DNA of 64,000 bases from Vreelandella piezotolerans (lineage in GTDB: Bacteria; Pseudomonadota; Gammaproteobacteria; Pseudomonadales; Halomonadaceae), in the NCBI RefSeq assembly GCF_012427705.1, contig NZ_CP048602.1, positions 2,666,001-2,730,000 on the forward strand, read 5' to 3'. The notes beneath the pieces are model-generated. The model saw only the letters and a list, made by a program, of their open reading frames with translations. It was not told where the DNA came from and ran no database searches. The position numbers and the translations under genes were made by a program. The stretch's first letter is position 1; each line of letters starts with the position of its first letter. Shown in pieces: positions 1-7,733 of this stretch.

Positions 1-300
1 CAGCAGCGCGGTGCCATTGCACGGGCGCTCGCCATGGACCCGGAAGTCATGCTGTTCGACGAGCCCACCTCGGCACTGGACCCGGAGTTGGTCGGCGACG
101 TGCTGAAAGTCATGCGTGACTTAGCCAATGAAGGACGCACCATGGTCGTGGTCACCCACGAGATGAGCTTTGCCCGCGACGTGTCCAGCAAAGTGATCTA
201 CCTGCACCAAGGCTTGGTAGAAGAAGCCGGGGCGCCGAACGAGGTGCTGGGTAATCCGCAGTCACCGCGCTTGAAGCAGTTTCTAGCGCCCAAATACTGA
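1..300 (+). CDS. amino-acid ABC transporter ATPase, 3' part
   Basis: Only the C-terminal 99 residues are in the window; the reading frame is open from base 1. It starts right after where the LSGGQ signature should lie (QQRGAIARAL), followed by Walker B (VMLFDEPTSALDPE) and the H-loop (VVTHEM). These are the motifs of the HisP/GlnQ/ArtP polar amino-acid ATPases, which power uptake from the cytoplasmic face of the inner membrane. It stops 19 bases before the first permease gene, so it belongs to the same operon. The exact ortholog cannot be named from this fragment. Confidence 0.93.
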   Translation, partial: QQRGAIARALAMDPEVMLFDEPTSALDPELVGDVLKVMRDLANEGRTMVVVTHEMSFARDVSSKVIYLHQGLVEEAGAPNEVLGNPQSPRLKQFLAPKY

Positions 301-319
301 TCCGCGAGGCACGCACACC

Positions 320-1021
320 ATGCTCGATTTGCAAGGTTACGGCCCCCGCCTGATCGAAGGGGCGGGCGTCACCGTTCAACTGGCCGTTCTATCGCTGATC
401 TTGGCCATCCTCCTAGGGCTGCTGACGGCCAGCGCCAAGATGTCGCGTAACTGGCTGTTACGTCGCACCGCCACCGTTTACACCACGGTGATTCGCGGTG
501 TGCCGGACCTAGTGCTGATGATGCTGCTGTTCTTCGGCGGCCAGATCGGCGTCAACGCCATCAGCGACATGCTGTATTACAACTACGACATCGACATTTA
601 TATCAATTTCAATGCCTTTGCCGCAGGCGTACTGACCATCGGCTTTATCTTCGGTGCCTACATGGGCGAAACCTTTCGTGGGGCGTTCATGGCAGTGGAT
701 AACGGCCAGATAGAGGCAGGCAAAGCCTACGGCATGAGCAGTGGTTTGGTGTTTCGTCGCATTCGCTTCCCCCAAATGATGCGCCACGCCCTGCCCGGCC
801 TTTCCAATAACTGGATGGTACTGCTCAAAACCACCGCGCTGGTCTCGGTAATCGGCCTGACCGACATGGTCCGAGTAGCCGCCGAAGCCTCCCGCGCGAC
901 CCACGAGCCCTTCGTGTTTTTGATCCCCGTCGCGGTGGCCTACCTGCTCATTGCCAGCGTCTCCGAGTGGATCTTTGCGCGCCTACAAAAACGTTACGAC
1001 ATCGGCTTTGGGGGGCAGTGA
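320..1021 (+). CDS. amino-acid ABC transporter permease (HisQ-type)
   Basis: A 233-residue inner-membrane permease of the polar amino-acid (HisMQ) family. It opens with GAGVTVQLAVLSLILAILLGL, a typical first membrane segment, and carries the EAA loop (EAGKAYGMSSGLVFRRIRFPQMMR) that docks on the ATPase. It lies between the ATPase gene and a second permease gene one base downstream, so the two probably form the heterodimeric channel. The binding proteins in this operon resemble the lysine/arginine/ornithine/histidine type, so a basic amino acid is a reasonable but unproven substrate. Confidence 0.93.
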   Translation: MLDLQGYGPRLIEGAGVTVQLAVLSLILAILLGLLTASAKMSRNWLLRRTATVYTTVIRGVPDLVLMMLLFFGGQIGVNAISDMLYYNYDIDIYINFNAFAAGVLTIGFIFGAYMGETFRGAFMAVDNGQIEAGKAYGMSSGLVFRRIRFPQMMRHALPGLSNNWMVLLKTTALVSVIGLTDMVRVAAEASRATHEPFVFLIPVAVAYLLIASVSEWIFARLQKRYDIGFGGQ

Positions 1022-1022
1022 C

Positions 1023-1754
1023 ATGTTAGATATCTCTGCATGGTTCAACGACCTACTAGCGGACAACCTGATTTTCACACCGACGACCCTCGGCTACTAC
1101 TGGGAAGGATTGGTGACCACCACACAATTGGTCTTTCTCTCGCTGGTGGCCGGGCTCATCCTAGCGGTACCGCTGGCCATCATGCGTAGCTCCAGGCACA
1201 AATGGATCAGCCTGCCAGTCTATCTGTATACCTACGTGTTTCGCGGAACGCCGCTGTTGATCCAGCTCTACATCATTTACTACGGCGTCGTATTTATCGA
1301 CGGCATTCAAGAAACCTTTCTGTGGCCGGTGCTGCGCGAAGCGTTTTACCCCGCGCTGATTGCCTTTACGCTGAACACGGCCGCCTATACCACCGAAATT
1401 TTCCGTGGTGCCATCAAGGCAACGTCGAAAGGCGAAATAGAGGCCGCACGGGCCTATGGCATGTCGCAACGTTTGATGATGCGGCGGATCATTCTGCCCA
1501 GCGCCTTTCGACGCGCGCTGCCAGCCTACGGCAACGAAGTCATATTCATGCTGCATGCCAGCGCCATTGCCAGTGTGGTGACGTTGATGGATCTGACCGG
1601 TGCGGCACGCTTCGTGTATGCGCGCTTTTATGCGCCCTTCGATGCGTTCCTATTCGTCGCAGCCATCTATCTCTGTTTGACCTTCGCGATCTTGTATTTT
1701 TTCCGCTTCTTAGAGAAAAAGCTGCTGGCCCACCTGCAGCCACAAACCACCTAA
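1023..1754 (+). CDS. amino-acid ABC transporter permease (HisM-type)
   Basis: The second permease subunit, 243 residues. The ATG at 1023 is chosen over an upstream in-frame start because it sits one base after the stop of the first permease and gives the normal N-terminus (MLDISAWFNDLL). About five membrane segments are visible, plus the EAA loop EIEAARAYGMSQRLMMRRIILP, which matches the loop of the neighbour and supports a HisQ/HisM-like pair. The 135 bases between this stop and the binding-protein gene hold two dyads, described separately. Confidence 0.93.
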   Translation: MLDISAWFNDLLADNLIFTPTTLGYYWEGLVTTTQLVFLSLVAGLILAVPLAIMRSSRHKWISLPVYLYTYVFRGTPLLIQLYIIYYGVVFIDGIQETFLWPVLREAFYPALIAFTLNTAAYTTEIFRGAIKATSKGEIEAARAYGMSQRLMMRRIILPSAFRRALPAYGNEVIFMLHASAIASVVTLMDLTGAARFVYARFYAPFDAFLFVAAIYLCLTFAILYFFRFLEKKLLAHLQPQTT

Positions 1755-1810
1755 CCAAAACAAAGACAACACGCGCCAGCGTAAAACAAACGTTGGTTCA
1801 AATGCAGACT

Positions 1811-1865
1811 CCCCCTTTTCGCCAACCTCAACCTGGGGTACGTTAAGGGGGATCACCTTGGGTGA
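1811..1865 (+). promoter_or_regulatory. two dyads in the leader of the binding-protein gene
   Basis: The spacer between permease and binding-protein genes has a CCCCCTT arm (1811-1817) that can pair with AAGGGGG (1845-1851), then a compact TCACC-TTG-GGTGA hairpin (1853-1865) about 25 bases before the start codon. Neither is followed by a T-tract. In many ABC operons hairpins here stabilise or boost the message for the periplasmic protein; that role is inferred. Confidence 0.4.
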
Positions 1866-1889
1866 ACCTGCTTCTTTTGGAGTCTAAAA

Positions 1890-2660
1890 ATGAAAAAACT
1901 ACTGACTGTTTCTCTGCTGGGCTTGGCCGTCGCTGCAGCATCTTCTGCTCACGCGCGCGATTACGACAACGTCCGTATCGGCGTCGACGTTCCCTACGAG
2001 CCCATGGAATACCGCACCGCTGAAGGTGAACTGACCGGCTTCGACATCGACCTGGGCAACGCCCTATGCGAGCGTATCGGTGTTACCTGTGAATGGGTCG
2101 AGCAGGAGTGGGACGGTATCATTCCAGGCCTGATGTCACGCAACTACGATGCGATCATGTCCTCCATGACCATCAACGACGAACGCCGTCAGCAGGTACT
2201 GTTCTCAGACCCCTACATCACCATGCCGTCTGCCTGGTTCGCTCCGAGCAGCCTGGACATCAGCGAAGCCAACGAAGAGACCCTGGCAGGCAAAACCATT
2301 GGCGTTCAGCGCGGCACCCTACAGGATAACTACGTCACCGATAACTTCAGTAGCGTCGCTGACATCAGCCGCTACTCCACCGCCGACGACATGGTGCTGG
2401 ACATGGAAGCACAGCGTCTGGATATCGTCTTCCTCGACTTCCCGATCGGCCAGTCCACGCTGCTCGAAAGCGATGAAGCCGAATATGTCGTAGTGGGTGA
2501 GCGTATCAGCGAGCCGAAAGAGTACTTCGGCGACGGTTTCGGTATCGCCTTCCGTCAGCGTGACGAAGCGCTAGCCGAGCAGTTCAACGAAGCTCTGGCG
2601 GAGCTCAAAGAAGACGGCACCTACGATGAGATCTACGCCCGTTATTTCGGCGAAGAGTAA
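1890..2660 (+). CDS. periplasmic amino-acid-binding protein, copy 1
   Basis: A 256-residue solute-binding protein of family 3 (HisJ/ArgT/LAO type). It has a Sec signal peptide (MKKLLTVSLLGLAVAAASSAHA, cleavage probably before RDYDN) and the family landmarks VDVPYEP, GFDIDLGNALC, the Cys pair about eight residues apart seen in HisJ, WDGIIPGLMSRNYDAIMSSM and the late Asp of LDFPIG. TTTGGAG precedes the ATG. The next SBP gene is a close paralog; the two share the VDVPYEP, VEQ-WDGIIPGL, NYDAIMSSM and TLQDNYVT blocks. Where LAO has Ser72 this copy has Thr (SSMTIN), while copy 2 has Ala. Confidence 0.93.
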   Translation: MKKLLTVSLLGLAVAAASSAHARDYDNVRIGVDVPYEPMEYRTAEGELTGFDIDLGNALCERIGVTCEWVEQEWDGIIPGLMSRNYDAIMSSMTINDERRQQVLFSDPYITMPSAWFAPSSLDISEANEETLAGKTIGVQRGTLQDNYVTDNFSSVADISRYSTADDMVLDMEAQRLDIVFLDFPIGQSTLLESDEAEYVVVGERISEPKEYFGDGFGIAFRQRDEALAEQFNEALAELKEDGTYDEIYARYFGEE

Positions 2661-2675
2661 GCGCTAGCTGCTTGA

Positions 2676-2703
2676 GCGAGCCTCCCCACTTGGGGAGGTT
2701 CGC
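2676..2703 (+). terminator. strong hairpin after binding-protein gene 1
   Basis: GCGA-G-CCTCCCC, loop ACTT, GGGGAGG-T-TCGC forms a long GC-rich stem 15 bases past the stop codon. No T-run follows, so it may act as a message stabiliser or partial terminator that lets some transcription continue into the second binding-protein gene. Confidence 0.55.
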
Positions 2704-2994
2704 AAGCGAGACGCCAACATGCCCTCACGCCTCCTCTTATCCCCCGCGCTGCACGCGCTTCGCCCAGGTACCCGTGGCAACATCGCCCGTTTCTACCTGA
2801 GCGAATGGTTCGACGAATAGCCCTCCCCTTTTGGCACGCCCGTGCCAAGGCACGCCCCTGTGCGTGCATATTGCCCTGCGTGTAAGGCGCACGGCACTCC
2901 TGCGCTTAGCGCACCCCATGCAATAGCCGCCCTAAGGCGGTTGGCATACAGCAGCATCGACCTACCTACTAAAAATCGCTTCAGGAGACTGACT
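2704..2994 (+). other. hairpin-rich spacer between the two binding-protein genes
   Basis: This 291-base stretch has no convincing gene. It holds a 33-codon ORF (2719-2820, ending ...ARFYLSEWFDE) with no clear ribosome site, and three compact hairpins: TTGGCAC-GCCC-GTGCCAA (2831-2848), GCACGC/GCGTGC (2850-2867) and a 7-bp stem around the loop CTAA (about 2926-2943). The Shine-Dalgarno CAGGAG before the next start lies at its end. The region may be debris from the duplication that made the two binding-protein genes. Confidence 0.5.
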
Positions 2995-3792
2995 ATGCGT
3001 TATGCAACGCTGTCCGTGGCCGCTGTTCTTGCGGCTGGTGTTTCACTTTCATTGGCATCCACTGGCGCCTTTGCCCGGGATTATGACGAGATTCGACTCG
3101 GCGTCGATGTCCCTTACGAACCCTTCATGTACCGCGAGGCCGACGGCACGCTCACCGGTTTCGAAATCGAGCTCGGCAACGCTGCCTGCGCCTACATGGA
3201 GGTCACCTGTACATGGGTCGAGCAAGACTGGGACGGCATCATTCCGGGACTGCTGGCGCGTAACTACGACGCCATCATGTCCTCCATGGCGATCACCGAC
3301 GAGCGCGCCCAGCGGGTGCTGTTCTCCGAGGCGTACTACACCACGCCCAGCGCCTGGATCACCACCCGTGATAAAGAGATCGATATCGAAGATCGTGCCA
3401 GCCTGGAAGGCTTGACCGTTGGCGTGCAGCGAGCGACGTTGCAGGACAACTACGTCACTCAGCTTTACGGCGATGTCTTGGAGATCCGTCGCTATACCGG
3501 TGCGGACGATGTGGTCACCGACCTGATGGCGGGCCGCCTGGACCTCACCTTCATGGACTACCCCATCGCCGAAGCCACCATCGATATCGACACGCCAGAG
3601 AGCGATTTCCAGCGCATCAGCGACTTCATCAAGCAGCCCGAGGAGATTTTTGGCCAAGGTGTGGGGATGGCGTTTCGCCCCCGCGATGAAGCCCTGGCCG
3701 AACGCTTCAACGAGGCTCTGCACGCGCTCAAGGAGAACGGCACTTATGATGAGATCATGAACCGCTACTTCAACTACGATGTACGTTTATAA
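2995..3792 (+). CDS. periplasmic amino-acid-binding protein, copy 2
   Basis: A 265-residue paralog of the preceding binding protein. The ATG at 2995 follows TCAGGAGACTGACT and begins a good signal peptide (MRYATLSVAAVLAAGVSLSLASTGAFA, cleavage before RDYDE); the longer in-frame ORF upstream has no signal-like N-terminus. The Cys pair (NAACAYMEVTC) and the WDGIIPGLLARNYDAIMSSM block are kept. Differences cluster at likely ligand-facing places: SSMAIT instead of SSMTIN, RATLQDN instead of RGTLQDN, and MDYPIAE instead of LDFPIGQ. It probably feeds the same permease with a different ligand preference. Confidence 0.92.
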   Translation: MRYATLSVAAVLAAGVSLSLASTGAFARDYDEIRLGVDVPYEPFMYREADGTLTGFEIELGNAACAYMEVTCTWVEQDWDGIIPGLLARNYDAIMSSMAITDERAQRVLFSEAYYTTPSAWITTRDKEIDIEDRASLEGLTVGVQRATLQDNYVTQLYGDVLEIRRYTGADDVVTDLMAGRLDLTFMDYPIAEATIDIDTPESDFQRISDFIKQPEEIFGQGVGMAFRPRDEALAERFNEALHALKENGTYDEIMNRYFNYDVRL

Positions 3793-3827
3793 GCGCGCTG
3801 TTCGAATAGCCTGACGCTACCACTACG

Positions 3828-3850
3828 AGCGCCGGCCTCTGGTCGGCGCT
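3828..3850 (+). terminator. intrinsic terminator after binding-protein gene 2
   Basis: A 10-bp stem (AGCGCCGGCC / GGTCGGCGCT, with one G-T pair) around loop TCT, followed by TATCGTTT. It lies between the ABC operon and iadA, 36 bases past the stop. Confidence 0.65.
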
Positions 3851-3881
3851 TATCGTTTCTGATGACTCTCCAGGGAACTCC

Positions 3882-5027
3882 ATGCTGACACTTGTAAAGA
3901 ATGCCCAACTCTTTGCCCCCGAACCGCTTGGGCTGTGCCACCTGCTGATCGCCGACCAACGCGTTGCCGCCGTGCTGAATGCCGATGAAACGTATCAATT
4001 GGGCACGCTGATTCGTACGGTGGACCTGGAAGGGCGCCGCGTGATTCCAGGGTTCGTCGACCCGCTGGTGCACTACATCGGCGGTGGCGGTGAAGGCGGC
4101 TTTGGCAACCGCACCGCCGAACTCAGCCTGGAAGACGCCTGTGCCTCCGGGGTGACCACGCTGGTGGGCGCGCTAGGCACCGATGCACTTACCCGCACCC
4201 CAGCCAACCTGATTGGCAAAGCGCGGGAGCTGGCCGCTGGCGGGCTGAGCACTTACGCCTACACTGGCTCTTACCAACTCCCCCCCGTTACGCTGACTGG
4301 TTCGGTAGCCAGCGATATTCTCTACATTCCTGAGTTCATCGGCGTGGGTGAAGTCGCGATTAGTGACCATCGCGGCTCCCAACCCACTACCCAAGAGTTA
4401 ACGCGGCTAGCCTCCGACGCCCGCACCGCCGGGCTGCTCGCAGGGAAATCAGGCATCGTCTTCATTCACACCGGCGACGCCGACACCCACTTGGAGCCGC
4501 TGCGCCAAGTCGCCAAAAACAGCGCCATCCCGCTGACGCAGTTCTACCCCACTCACATAAACCGCACTGCCGCGCTGTTCGAAGATGGCCTGCGCTTTGC
4601 CCGTGAAGGCGGGCGCATCGACTTCACCACCAGCACCACGCCCGAGCTGCTGGCCGGTGGTGAAGTGCCTGCCTCCGAGGCAGTGGCTCGGGCGCTGAAA
4701 GCGCGGATCGAGCCCGGCCAACTCAGTCTCTCCTCCGATGCCAACGCCTCGCTGCCGGAATTTGATGATCAACACCGGTTTATTGGCTTGAAACCCGGTA
4801 AACTCAGCAGTCTATTCGAGGTGCTGGGCGAGTGCGTCAATGAGCATCAGATCAACATGGAGCACGCGCTACGCTGCGCGTCGACCACCGCCGCCGATAC
4901 GCTCAAACTGCCCCGCAAAGGCCGCTTACAGACGGGTTCGGACGCAGATTTCATCGTACTAAGCGAAAATCACTGGGCCATCGACCAGGTCTGGGCACTG
5001 GGCAAACCCATTTTCAGCGCCAGCTAA
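3882..5027 (+). CDS. iadA: isoaspartyl dipeptidase (M38), one metal His replaced
   Basis: 381 residues, matching the 390-residue E. coli IadA along its length; the family hydrolyses beta-aspartyl dipeptides from damaged proteins. Shared blocks include GGGGE, TTLVGALGTD, YTGSY, AISDHR, the carbamylated-Lys loop (LLAGKSGIVFIHTGD), PTHINR, and the catalytic Asp in LSSDANAS. The usual HxH motif after the first strand (DQHVH in E. coli) reads DPLVH here: residue 62 is Leu (codon CTG at 4065-4067) and only His64 remains. His64 and the Lys, two later His and Asp ligands are present. It may work with one metal or on another substrate. Its place after an amino-acid uptake operon suggests a shared role in amino-acid or dipeptide use. 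Confidence 0.85.
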   Translation: MLTLVKNAQLFAPEPLGLCHLLIADQRVAAVLNADETYQLGTLIRTVDLEGRRVIPGFVDPLVHYIGGGGEGGFGNRTAELSLEDACASGVTTLVGALGTDALTRTPANLIGKARELAAGGLSTYAYTGSYQLPPVTLTGSVASDILYIPEFIGVGEVAISDHRGSQPTTQELTRLASDARTAGLLAGKSGIVFIHTGDADTHLEPLRQVAKNSAIPLTQFYPTHINRTAALFEDGLRFAREGGRIDFTTSTTPELLAGGEVPASEAVARALKARIEPGQLSLSSDANASLPEFDDQHRFIGLKPGKLSSLFEVLGECVNEHQINMEHALRCASTTAADTLKLPRKGRLQTGSDADFIVLSENHWAIDQVWALGKPIFSAS

Positions 5028-5102
5028 GTGTCACGCCCTCCGGCGAACTTGCTCAGCCAAACCGGGTCTTTACTATCACCCCACCACATACAAGGAGGTA
5101 GC

Positions 5103-5927
5103 ATGGCTGAAACGACGGCGGGCCCCGCAACGCCCCATCAGGAGACGACAAGCGCGTTTCGTCCCTCCTCCCACTGGACCGCATGGGGACAGTGGCTAGC
5201 GCTGTTCACCATGACCGTGGATCACCTCACCCGCTACGTGCTTCCGGGTGATTGGGATTTGAGCTGGGCGGGTTCCTCGATTGGGCGCATTGCGTTCCCC
5301 CTCTTTGCCGCCATGGTGGCGTGGCACGGCCTGTTCAATACCCGCAACCCACTTCGCTATTCGCGACGCATTCTGATCATTGGGCTCGTTGCGCAAATTC
5401 CCTACATGATGATGCCCCGCGCGTCCGATGCGTTCATTTTGAACGTCTGTTTTACGTTGGCCAGCGGGTTGGCACTAGGAGCGCTGGTACGGCAAGGCTG
5501 GCAGCACTATCAACAGCAAACGTTAGGCTTTGGTTGGCTCATGTTAGGCGCTGCCGTCGGCGTTACGGTGTGGTATCTATTGGGATTTTGGGTGGAGTAT
5601 GGCCACAACGGCCTGCTGCTGATTCCGCTGTTCATGTTTGCGATGCAGGCGCTCAGTGACACAGGGGATGCGCTGAAATCACGCCTATGGGCGGGGCTCG
5701 CGGCATTTCCCGTACTGTGGATTGCCGGGCAAATGAACGCCTCCGACATGGCCAAATCGTTCACCGTCGCCACGTGCGTGCTGGTCCTGATGCTCGCCGC
5801 AGGCGCAGCCCAGCGAGTGCCGCCGGTGGCGCTGGCCATGCCCCGACGTTTATGGCTGGCGTGGTACCCAGGGCACTTCGCCCTCATTGCCCTGTGGCTT
5901 CTGCTTAGCGGTCAATTGGCGGGGTAG
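5103..5927 (+). CDS. TraX-family multi-pass membrane protein
   Basis: 274 residues with about seven or eight hydrophobic segments. The block LFTMTVDHLTRYVLPG...GRIAFPLFAAMVAWH is the TraX signature. In the F plasmid TraX N-acetylates pilin; chromosomal homologues are widespread and mostly unstudied, so only the family is assigned. The start at 5103 follows a near-perfect AAGGAGG; the GTG at 5028 is too early. No conjugation genes are nearby. Its 3' end overlaps the convergent diguanylate cyclase gene by 23 bases. Confidence 0.82.
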   Translation: MAETTAGPATPHQETTSAFRPSSHWTAWGQWLALFTMTVDHLTRYVLPGDWDLSWAGSSIGRIAFPLFAAMVAWHGLFNTRNPLRYSRRILIIGLVAQIPYMMMPRASDAFILNVCFTLASGLALGALVRQGWQHYQQQTLGFGWLMLGAAVGVTVWYLLGFWVEYGHNGLLLIPLFMFAMQALSDTGDALKSRLWAGLAAFPVLWIAGQMNASDMAKSFTVATCVLVLMLAAGAAQRVPPVALAMPRRLWLAWYPGHFALIALWLLLSGQLAG

Positions 5928-7530
5928 ATGCCTGCTCGGCGACGCGCTTGTTCACGTCATCACGCATCCAGGGCTGGTAGCGGCGAAGCCGCGCTCGGCC
6001 CTCGGTCTTGGCTTGATACATCGCGGTATCCGCCTGCTTGAGCACATCTGCGTGGTCACAGTCAGCGGCATTGAAACAGGTATAGCCCATGCTCGGGGTG
6101 ACCTCGACCCAGCGGCTCTCTAGGCGGTACTGACCGGCCAACGCCTGCTGTACGGTCGCCATATAGCGGGCAGCGGCAAGGTCGAGTGCCTCGCTCTCCG
6201 ACACATCGAACAGTGCCAACAGCACAAACTCATCGCCGCTCAGACGGGCAGCCATATCCTGGTCGTGTAGGCAGGACTCCAAACGGCGCGCGACCTGTAC
6301 GAGCAAATCATCGCCCGCTGCGTGGCCAAGCGTATCGTTAATCAACTTGAAGCGGTCCATGTCCAGGAACATCACCAAGCCTCCGCGTTGGCCGCTCTCT
6401 GGCTCTCGGCATAGCGCCTCCAGACGCTCGATGAACAGCCGTCGATTGGGCAAATCGGTCAGCGCGTCGTAGTAGGCTTGGCGATAGATGATCGCCTCGC
6501 TGCGCTTTCGTTCAGTGAAGTCCTCGATGATCGCCACACCACCTATCATTTGATCGCTAGCACTGTGAACCCCATTGAAAAACGCCCTCAGCGGCGTTCC
6601 CTCATTGGCTTTGGGCAGTCGATACGTGCCTTCGTAATAGCCGGTGCCTTTTTCCAGCGCATCCTTCACCGCTTGCGCCACATCACGGTCGGCAGAGCGA
6701 TCCAGCATACGGTAGCCGAGCAGGTTCGAGCGCTCCACGCCCAGTATATCCAGCAGCTTGCTATTGCAGTCGGTGATCTGGCCCTGCTCATCAAAGTGCA
6801 GAACGCCTAGCGGCGAGTGCTGAAAAATGGAGCGATAGCGATTTTCGCTCTCCTTGAGCTGTGCTTCGCGGGCCCCCATGCTCACCCGCAGAGCGATATT
6901 GTCATGGATGGTCCGGCTAAAACGTCGGCTGGTCGCCATGATCAACCCTAAAAACAGCACTAACATCAAGCCAATCAAAATCGATAGTGGCGAGCCTTGC
7001 AGCAGAAACTGCAGCTTAAGCGGCAATAGAATGGGAAGCACGAAGCCAATGGCAATCCACCATACCGACGAGAGCGTCGTCACACCGCCTGCCGCAATGC
7101 CAGCCAGCACGATCGATAGCGCAGCGATTTGGCCAGGATGGTCATGGCTGAACAGCAGCACGCCGGAAGCTCCCCAAACACAGCCTGACGCAATGGCCCC
7201 CATGGCAAACCAATGCAACCACCGTCGACGCTGTTGCTGGAGAGCGGGCAACCGTTTGAACCGCTGCGCCAGCAGTAACCTTACGGTAGAAATCAATGCC
7301 AGTGACACAAACCACCCCAACAGCAGTGGGGTGTCCACTACGGGCCACATGGCCGCCACCAGCAGCCCACCTGCCAGTACACTGCTCAACACCGGTTGCC
7401 ATAAGTTGTCGTAAAGCAAGCGCACTTTTTCACCGCGCAAACGCTGCAACGTAATGTGGTGATCACGCTGATAACCACTGCGCAGCCCAGAGGCCGTTGC
7501 CGTGGCGGCAAGGGGGGTGGGGGGCGACAT
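5905..7530 (-). CDS. membrane PAS-GGDEF diguanylate cyclase A
   Basis: 541 residues: about six membrane helices (residues 40-205), a coiled linker, a PAS domain (about 225-335, NRYRSIFQHSPLGVLHFD) and a GGDEF domain (about 350-520). The active-site loop reads SGDEF, an accepted variant of GGDEF, so synthesis of c-di-GMP from two GTP is likely. The product-inhibition site (RxxD five residues before the loop) is degenerate: HDQD at 6256-6267. A GGGAG site precedes the ATG. The next gene upstream is a close paralog whose inhibition site is intact, so the pair probably differs in feedback control. Its stop overlaps the traX-like gene on the other strand. Confidence 0.9.
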   Translation of the reverse strand: MSPPTPLAATATASGLRSGYQRDHHITLQRLRGEKVRLLYDNLWQPVLSSVLAGGLLVAAMWPVVDTPLLLGWFVSLALISTVRLLLAQRFKRLPALQQQRRRWLHWFAMGAIASGCVWGASGVLLFSHDHPGQIAALSIVLAGIAAGGVTTLSSVWWIAIGFVLPILLPLKLQFLLQGSPLSILIGLMLVLFLGLIMATSRRFSRTIHDNIALRVSMGAREAQLKESENRYRSIFQHSPLGVLHFDEQGQITDCNSKLLDILGVERSNLLGYRMLDRSADRDVAQAVKDALEKGTGYYEGTYRLPKANEGTPLRAFFNGVHSASDQMIGGVAIIEDFTERKRSEAIIYRQAYYDALTDLPNRRLFIERLEALCREPESGQRGGLVMFLDMDRFKLINDTLGHAAGDDLLVQVARRLESCLHDQDMAARLSGDEFVLLALFDVSESEALDLAAARYMATVQQALAGQYRLESRWVEVTPSMGYTCFNAADCDHADVLKQADTAMYQAKTEGRARLRRYQPWMRDDVNKRVAEQASTPPIDR

Positions 7531-7637
7531 ACAAACTCCCTGTTTTTAGTCGGCTTGACGCCAATCTTATTGGTTAGGTTGTTTTTAATACACCTGTTTT
7601 AGCACGTTTACGCGCTATTAAGGAGTAGCCGCCGACA

Positions 7638-7665
7638 ATAAAAAAGCCGCGTTATTAAGCGGCTT
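7638..7665 (-). terminator. intrinsic terminator of diguanylate cyclase B
   Basis: Read on the minus strand: AAGCCGC, 8-base loop, GCGGCTT, then TTTTTTAT. It lies about 70 bases beyond the stop at 7734, so the two cyclase genes are probably separate transcription units. Confidence 0.75.
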
Positions 7666-7733
7666 GCCTTACGAAAAGAGGGCGATGACGTCAGCCCATC
7701 AGGACTGCCTGGATCGCTTCATGCCCTAGAGAT

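Noticed and set aside
951..1022. N-terminal extension of the second permease
   Set aside because: It overlaps the first permease in another frame and the ATG at 1023 gives the family N-terminus.
2719..2820. 33-codon ORF between binding-protein genes as a real gene
   Set aside because: No ribosome site and no recognised family; kept only as a note in the spacer entry.
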